Source: Rubrobacter_F sp035642415 (GTDB taxonomy: Bacteria > Actinomycetota > Rubrobacteria > Rubrobacterales > Rubrobacteraceae). Taken from it: a stretch of DNA of 8,750 bases. The notes under the pieces were generated by a model. That model did not search any database. It saw nothing but the letters and a program-made list of their open reading frames with translations, and was not told the DNA's origin. Position 1 is the first letter of the stretch, and each line of letters opens with the position of its first letter. The position numbers and the translations under genes are program-made. Location of the stretch: NCBI GenBank assembly GCA_035642415.1, contig DASQSI010000282.1, positions 1 through 8,750 on the forward strand, written 5' to 3'. Shown one piece after another: positions 4,763 through 8,750 of this stretch.

Positions 4763-6208
4763 CTAGTACTCTTCTTCCGTCACCGGCCCCTCTTCCTGAT
4801 GGATGGTCTCATCCGGGAAGACGAGCGTGAACTCCTCAGGATCCACGGGCTTCCATATGACTGACTTGAGGAGCGGGGTGGGTTGGTATGCCGGGTTGGG
4901 GGCAACGCTCTGCTGACCCTTAGGTAACGGCTGACTCTCATCAAGTACAGGCTTAGTGCTCTCTTCGTACCTCTGGGTCTTCTCCGCCGGGGTCGGCTGC
5001 TGGGCAGCCGACGGTTGGTTGGGGACAACGTTCTGTCGGCTCTTCTGTAACGGCTGACTCTCATCAAGCACAGGCTTAGTGCTCTCTTCGTACCTCTGGG
5101 TCTTCTCCGCCGGGGCCGGCTGCTGGGTAGTCGACGGTTCATCGACGATGTTTTCGACGCGAGCGGCCTTCCCGCGCGACCACGCGGGGTCTCCCTTGAT
5201 ACCTGTGAGGGCCTCGTACACCGTGAGGGACATCTCTTGGATAGCATCGCGAGCTTCGTACTCGCTGGTGCCTCTGGCGAGTACGGCTAGGTAGTAGTGC
5301 CTCTCGACACCTTGACTATCCCTGTAGAACACGAGGCCAGCGTCCCCGAAGTTGTCACCGTAAGAGCCCGTTTTGTGGGCGACGCGCACATCGCTGGGGA
5401 GCTTCTCCGGGATACGGTCCTCGAAGTCGGTCTCCGTCATAGCATCGAGCATCTCGGATGAGAGCTTTTCGCTGGTGAACTTAGGATCGGAGATCTTTTC
5501 AAGCAGGAGCAGCACGTCGTCTGGGGTAGTGAAGTAACCGGAGAGATGGTCAGAGTACCGGGAATTCTTGATACCCATCCCCTCAAGCTCGGCCCTAATC
5601 TTGTCCTCTCCGAGACGGCGGTTGAGCATCGCCCATGCGATATTGTCGCTGTGGTTAACGAGGTTATAAGCGCACTCGCGCAGGCTAAGGGAGTAATCTG
5701 TCGGGAAGGCCAAATTCTCACCGTTGCCGTAATCCTGGATATCCGTAGGGCGGACGGATATCTCTTCTTCGAGGGTTAGCTCCCCTCGCGCTTCAGCTCG
5801 GTAGAGCGTCGCGAGCACCGGTAGTTTGCCGATGCTCGCCGTCATGAACTCTTCGTCGCCTCGCAACGAGACCCTCGTCCCGGAAGCGGGCTCCAGCACC
5901 GCAACCCCGTAGACGCCCTGGTGTCCTTCGGCTATCTCCTTTAGTCGATCCTGCAACATCTCCGCATCAAATCCTGATGTCACTTTGGGCAGGAGCGGAC
6001 GCTCTTCTGCAACGGTCCCGGAAGAGTCCTGCTCTCTGGGCAGGTCCCCACCAAGGGTCAAGATGAACCCCGCCCCGACAAAGCCCGATAAGAGCAAGAG
6101 CCCGCACAAGATCCACCCACGTTGATCGTGCCTTGCGTCCTGTCTTGGCTCTCCCCTCTTTCCGGCACCATCCGTTGAAGCATCCAGGTCTCGCGACTTC
6201 ACTGCCAA
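4763..6208 (-). CDS. Membrane-anchored serine hydrolase of the class A beta-lactamase / penicillin-binding fold with repeat tail
   Basis: 481 residues. A charged N-terminus is followed by one membrane helix at about 31-54 (GWILCGLLLLSGFVGAGF), so the enzyme domain should face outside. The catalytic motifs of the penicillin-recognising fold are present: Ser125-Ile-Gly-Lys128, Ser187-Asp-Asn189 and Lys279-Thr-Gly281. After SDN the omega loop seems short, running from GMGIKNSRYSDHLSG directly into YFTTPDD, and I cannot find the ExxxN general base of true class A beta-lactamases. It is therefore more likely a peptidoglycan-related carboxypeptidase or esterase-like hydrolase than a resistance enzyme (inference). 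From about residue 345 the protein is a low-complexity Pro/Glu/Gln/Ser tail with two 41-residue repeats and an acidic end (VTEEEY). Start is TTG 6208 behind GGGGGT; GTG 6202 is possible. It is downstream of the S9 peptidase gene, with 218 bases between. Confidence 0.85.
   Translation of the reverse strand: MAVKSRDLDASTDGAGKRGEPRQDARHDQRGWILCGLLLLSGFVGAGFILTLGGDLPREQDSSGTVAEERPLLPKVTSGFDAEMLQDRLKEIAEGHQGVYGVAVLEPASGTRVSLRGDEEFMTASIGKLPVLATLYRAEARGELTLEEEISVRPTDIQDYGNGENLAFPTDYSLSLRECAYNLVNHSDNIAWAMLNRRLGEDKIRAELEGMGIKNSRYSDHLSGYFTTPDDVLLLLEKISDPKFTSEKLSSEMLDAMTETDFEDRIPEKLPSDVRVAHKTGSYGDNFGDAGLVFYRDSQGVERHYYLAVLARGTSEYEARDAIQEMSLTVYEALTGIKGDPAWSRGKAARVENIVDEPSTTQQPAPAEKTQRYEESTKPVLDESQPLQKSRQNVVPNQPSAAQQPTPAEKTQRYEESTKPVLDESQPLPKGQQSVAPNPAYQPTPLLKSVIWKPVDPEEFTLVFPDETIHQEEGPVTEEEY
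4894..5139. repeat. Two tandem 123-bp repeats within the serine hydrolase gene
   Basis: Copy one is about 4894-5016 and copy two about 5017-5139. In an 80-base core (4925-5004 against 5048-5127) I count two differences; the flanks are more diverged. The period of 123 bases is 41 codons, so the frame is kept. Each protein copy contains PAEKTQRYEESTKPVLDESQ. The close nucleotide identity suggests a recent duplication or gene conversion. Confidence 0.92.
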
Positions 6209-6426
6209 AAATTACCCCCATACCGGCTACGAACACGACGCGCCCTATTAGAGGCGATGCGAAGCTCTGTTTAGCTTAACAAACTTTCCAATAGCTGCGT
6301 AGGAGGTGCTGTTCGTCCAGGATGTCCAATGCGAGTTTGGGGATTTCTGACGTCGGCGATACCGGACGCGTAGACCACTGACGCCAGGTATGGTCTCTAG
6401 AAGATTGAAATAGTGGACGAGGCGGG
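6209..6426. other. Spacer between S9 peptidase and serine hydrolase genes
   Basis: The 218 bases hold no convincing ORF. A 6-bp inverted repeat, AGACCA (6372-6377) with TGGTCT (6391-6396), lies 30 to 55 bases past the peptidase stop but lacks a T-run. No strong minus-strand promoter for the hydrolase gene was found, so read-through from the peptidase gene is possible. Confidence 0.4.
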
Positions 6427-8217
6427 TCAGGGGCTGGGGTGGACGAGGTGCTCATCCAGGAAGGCTGTAATCTTCGGGTAGGCGTCGAGGCGATTCTTTA
6501 GCTTGGCTAGGCCGTGTCCCTCATCCTCATATAGGAGGTACTCGACCGCGCCGCCATTCTTTCGCACCTTCTCCACGATCTGCTCTGCCTCCCCCACCGG
6601 CACCCGTGGGTCGTTCCTCCCATGGATGACCATGAGCGGGGCCCTTATCCTCTCGGCCTTGTGGATCGGGCTTATGGACTCCAAGAACCCACGATCGCGC
6701 TCCAACGAGCCGTACTCCGGCTCGCGCAGGGCCCGGCGGTAGCTGGCGGTGTTCTCGAGGAAGGTAACCAAGTTGGCGATCCCAACGATGTCTACCCCGG
6801 CGGTCCACAGCTCCGGGTACTCCGTGAGAGCGGCGAGCACCATGAAGCCCCCGTAGGAGCCACCCATCACGGCGATCATCTCGTGCCCCCGCTCGCGCAA
6901 CCAATGGGCCGCATGAGCAAGGTCCTTCGCCGAGTCCATGCGCAGATACACATCGTCGAGGTGTGTGTACGCCTTACCGTAGCCCGTCGAGCCACGCACG
7001 TTCGGGGCGAAGACTGCGTAGCCCCGGTGCAACAGGTACTGGGTCACGGGGGCGAAAAGGGGGCGTGCCTGCGACTCCGGACCGCCGTGGACGTTCACGA
7101 CCACCGGAGCATTCTCCTCATCGGGCTCATAGAAAAGGGCGGGGATCTCAAGCCCATCGAACGACGGGCACCGGACAATCTTAGGGCGCCGGAAGGCGCG
7201 CCGCGGTATACCGGCCGTCGAGGAGCGGGTGAGACGGCAAGGCTCCCCGTCGGGCAGGTCTACGAGCCACACGTCGGGGTTGCGATTCGGGCTGGTCAAG
7301 GTGAAGGCGAGCTTGTTTCCGTCTGGGGAGAAAGAAAAGTCGCCGAGTATGCCCTCCGGCATCTCGGGCCCAGGGACCCGCCGGCCCCGGCCGTTGAAGA
7401 GCATGAAGTCCGAGTAACCCTCGACATTGCGGCTCGCGAGCAGCCAGCGGCAGTTTTCGGAGAGTTCGACCTCTTCGACGTCCCAGTCGTCAGGCGTGAG
7501 GCATTCGATCTCCAGGGTCGAGAGGTCCAGCCGCCCCAGACGCACGAAGTCCCCGTTCCGGTCCGTCGCAAGAAAGACGCTTTTGCCATCCGGTGTCACT
7601 CGCGCCCCAGTGAAGCGGGCATCCCCCTGATGTGGGGTGAGAAGTGTGGCCTCGCCGCTGATGAGGTCAAGCTTATAGAGGTCGGTGTTCAGGTTCGAGT
7701 AGTGGCGGGAGACGATGAGGAACGAACCATCCGGTGCCCAGTCAGCTATCGTGTGGTAGCCAGTGGTCTCCCATGCCGTCTCCGGCTCCCCGAAGAGGTG
7801 TTGCGTGAACACGTCGAAGTCGGTTCCGTTGCGACGTGTTGCGGTATAGGCGATGCGCTCCCCGCCCGGGGCGAAGCCACCGAAGTAGTGGGTCGCATCC
7901 GACGCCCGAGTCAGGTCTCGCTCCTCCCCGTTCTCCAGCAAAAAGAGCTGGGATCGCTCGTTGCCGCCGACGTCCATGCTGAAGATCAACCTGTTCTCTT
8001 TCGGGGAGTAGCGAACGCACAAGACCCTCTCGTCGTGAAAGGTAAGCTGCTCCGGCCAGCCGCCCCCGATGGGGACCTCCCACGCCTGGGGGACGCCGGT
8101 AATGTCCGTCAAGAAGGCGACGCGACAGCCATCGGGCGACCAAGTGGCCCCGTAGGCAGCGCGAACCTTGAGGTAGCGGGCGAATTCGTACGGCAAACGT
8201 ACCTCTCTCTTGTGCAT
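6427..8217 (-). CDS. S9 family peptidase (prolyl oligopeptidase / acylaminoacyl-peptidase type)
   Basis: A 596-residue serine peptidase that releases residues from short peptides; substrate preference is not readable. Residues up to about 345 form a beta-propeller with repeated WSPDG/FAPGG/WAPDG/FSPDG blades that would limit access to the active site. The C-terminal alpha/beta hydrolase domain (from about 355, SFDGLEIPALFYEP) has the oxyanion-loop segment VVVNVHGGPESQ, the nucleophile Ser454 in GGSYGG, Asp536 in GRNDPRVP and His568 in DEGHGLAK: a complete catalytic triad. There is no signal peptide, so it is probably cytoplasmic. I chose ATG 8217, which lacks a ribosome binding site; TTG at 8196 has AGAGAGG six bases before it and is a real alternative, removing 7 residues. 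It is transcribed divergently from gdhA, with a shared palindrome-rich control region, and lies upstream of the serine hydrolase gene on the same strand. Confidence 0.95.
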   Translation of the reverse strand: MHKREVRLPYEFARYLKVRAAYGATWSPDGCRVAFLTDITGVPQAWEVPIGGGWPEQLTFHDERVLCVRYSPKENRLIFSMDVGGNERSQLFLLENGEERDLTRASDATHYFGGFAPGGERIAYTATRRNGTDFDVFTQHLFGEPETAWETTGYHTIADWAPDGSFLIVSRHYSNLNTDLYKLDLISGEATLLTPHQGDARFTGARVTPDGKSVFLATDRNGDFVRLGRLDLSTLEIECLTPDDWDVEEVELSENCRWLLASRNVEGYSDFMLFNGRGRRVPGPEMPEGILGDFSFSPDGNKLAFTLTSPNRNPDVWLVDLPDGEPCRLTRSSTAGIPRRAFRRPKIVRCPSFDGLEIPALFYEPDEENAPVVVNVHGGPESQARPLFAPVTQYLLHRGYAVFAPNVRGSTGYGKAYTHLDDVYLRMDSAKDLAHAAHWLRERGHEMIAVMGGSYGGFMVLAALTEYPELWTAGVDIVGIANLVTFLENTASYRRALREPEYGSLERDRGFLESISPIHKAERIRAPLMVIHGRNDPRVPVGEAEQIVEKVRKNGGAVEYLLYEDEGHGLAKLKNRLDAYPKITAFLDEHLVHPSP

Positions 8218-8241
8218 GGGAGCAGATTAAAGCATAGCGTT

Positions 8242-8260
8242 CGTTTGGCAGGGCCAAACG
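8242..8260. promoter_or_regulatory. Inverted repeat overlapping the gdhA -35, possible operator
   Basis: CGTTTGGC (8242-8249) and GCCAAACG (8253-8260) are perfect arms around AGG. The left arm includes the -35 hexamer of the plus-strand promoter. For the minus strand it would fall at the start of the S9 peptidase transcript, so it could act as an operator on both sides or as a leader hairpin. Confidence 0.6.
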
Positions 8261-8272
8261 TGGGCATATAAT
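8245..8272 (+). promoter_or_regulatory. Strong sigma-70-type promoter, presumed for gdhA
   Basis: TTGGCA (8245-8250, 5/6) and a perfect TATAAT (8267-8272) are separated by 16 bases. Predicted transcription start is near 8279, leaving a leader of about 157 bases before the gdhA ATG. This is the best promoter match I found in the window. Confidence 0.65.
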
Positions 8273-8295
8273 CGTCTAAGGCTTAGACGCTGCAA
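8265..8295 (-). promoter_or_regulatory. Weak divergent promoter for the S9 peptidase gene
   Basis: On the minus strand TTGCAG (plus 8290-8295, 4/6) and TATATG (plus 8265-8270, 4/6) are separated by 19 bases. The start would be near 8258, about 40 bases before the ATG at 8217. Its -10 overlaps the gdhA -10. A 19-base spacer filled by an inverted repeat recalls MerR-type promoters, but this is inference. Confidence 0.3.
8273..8289. promoter_or_regulatory. Inverted repeat at the gdhA start site, possible operator
   Basis: CGTCTAAG (8273-8280) and CTTAGACG (8282-8289) are perfect arms around one G. It begins directly after the gdhA TATAAT and covers the predicted start site, a classical repressor position. 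It also fills the spacer of the weak minus-strand promoter. Confidence 0.6.
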
Positions 8296-8383
8296 GGGTG
8301 ATAGCTTGAGCTTTGAGGATACGAGCTACTTTCCAGACCCTACCCGCCGGTGCGGCAGGTGGCCGGATGTCGGGGTTCGCCCT

Positions 8384-8434
8384 ATGCAGCATTATGGTCA
8401 TGCCCGCGAACCGACTTACCAGCAGGAGAAGTGA
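8384..8434 (+). CDS. Possible 16-codon leader peptide before gdhA
   Basis: ATG 8384 to TGA 8432-8434 encodes MQHYGHAREPTYQQEK. The stop is one base before the gdhA ATG (TGAGATG), and the ORF spans the gdhA ribosome binding site, so its translation could couple to or interfere with gdhA. It is rich in Gln, His and Glu. It has only a weak GGGG upstream and may be chance. Confidence 0.2.
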   Translation: MQHYGHAREPTYQQEK

Positions 8435-8435
8435 G

Positions 8436-8750
8436 ATGACTGACGTAAACGCGAAGACAGACATAGATGCGCAACTCGAGAACATGTGTGAGGAGGTAAT
8501 CGAGAGAAACCCCGGCGAGCCCGAGTTCCATCAGGCGGTACGCGAGGTCATAAACTCTCTAGGCCCCGCGCTTGAAAGACACCCCGAATTCGTGGAAAAG
8601 CGAACGATCGAGAGGCTGTGCGAACCCGACCGGCAGATCATCTTCAGGGTACCCTGGCAGGATGACGAGGGCCAAGTGCACGTCAACCGCGGCTTCCGCA
8701 TCGAGTTTAGCAATGCTCTGGGCCCCTATAAGGGAGGGCTACGCTTCCAC
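8436..8750 (+). CDS. gdhA: NADP-type glutamate dehydrogenase, partial (N-terminal 105 residues)
   Basis: Interconverts 2-oxoglutarate plus ammonium and glutamate using NADP(H), a cytoplasmic hexamer in nitrogen assimilation. Seen: ATG 8436 with AGGAG (8424-8428) seven bases upstream, then 105 codons to the window edge without a stop. Recognisable family segments follow in order: RNPGEPEFHQAVREV from residue 24, ERLCEPDRQIIFRVPWQDD, VNRGFRIEFSNALGPYKGGL, and RFH at the edge. Lys99 in GPYKGG matches the substrate-binding lysine. The usual NSALGPYKGG reads SNALGPYKGG here, a small local difference. An in-frame ATG at 8367 would add 23 residues, but the N-terminus from 8436 already fits the bacterial family. 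A strong promoter with two inverted repeats lies upstream, so expression is likely controlled, perhaps by nitrogen status (inference). The catalytic and nucleotide-binding domains lie outside the window. Confidence 0.93.
   Translation, partial: MTDVNAKTDIDAQLENMCEEVIERNPGEPEFHQAVREVINSLGPALERHPEFVEKRTIERLCEPDRQIIFRVPWQDDEGQVHVNRGFRIEFSNALGPYKGGLRFH

Noticed and set aside
6622..8271. 549-codon plus-strand ORF opposite the S9 peptidase gene
   Set aside because: It is the antisense of a GC-rich gene with an intact catalytic triad on the other strand; its product has no domain-like pattern.

Overview
The window looks like a chromosomal segment of a moderately GC-rich actinobacterium. The gene content and protein style (Mn/Fe superoxide dismutase, a CoA-disulfide-reductase-type flavoprotein, a membrane-anchored serine hydrolase, an S9 peptidase and NADP-type glutamate dehydrogenase) fit a Rubrobacter-like deep-branching member, but this is inferred from reading the proteins and no search was run. 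Six of the eight better-supported genes appear to start with GTG or TTG. No tRNA, rRNA, CRISPR array, insertion sequence or phage gene is visible.

Region 1 (1 to about 1206) is the accessory-looking part. It holds two divergent genes for short secreted proteins with paired cysteines: a minus-strand gene cut by the left edge and a complete 58-residue gene at 615-791. The 430 bases between them are crowded with inverted repeats: two back-to-back perfect palindromes, a GC-rich hairpin ending in TTTT that may finish a small RNA, and a promoter overlapped by an inverted repeat. A clear terminator follows at 855-883. The stretch up to the transporter holds only one doubtful 34-codon ORF and a weak promoter.

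Region 2 (1207-4755, plus strand) carries a 12-helix-type MFS transporter, a superoxide dismutase and an FAD/NAD(P)H disulfide reductase. The dismutase has its own terminator and the spacers are 150 bases or so, so these are probably neighbouring transcription units rather than one tight operon. The dismutase and the reductase suggest superoxide and thiol/oxygen stress defence.

Region 3 (4763-8217, minus strand) carries a serine hydrolase of the class A beta-lactamase fold and, upstream of it, an S9 prolyl-oligopeptidase-type peptidase. The hydrolase lacks a recognisable ExxxN general-base motif and ends in a Pro/Glu/Gln-rich tail with two nearly identical 123-bp repeats. Its end lies 7 bases from the end of the convergent reductase gene.

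Region 4 (8218-8750) is a divergent control region followed by the start of gdhA (NADP glutamate dehydrogenase), which runs off the right edge. This control region has the best promoter in the window, flanked by two near-perfect inverted repeats, and may serve both gdhA and the S9 peptidase gene.
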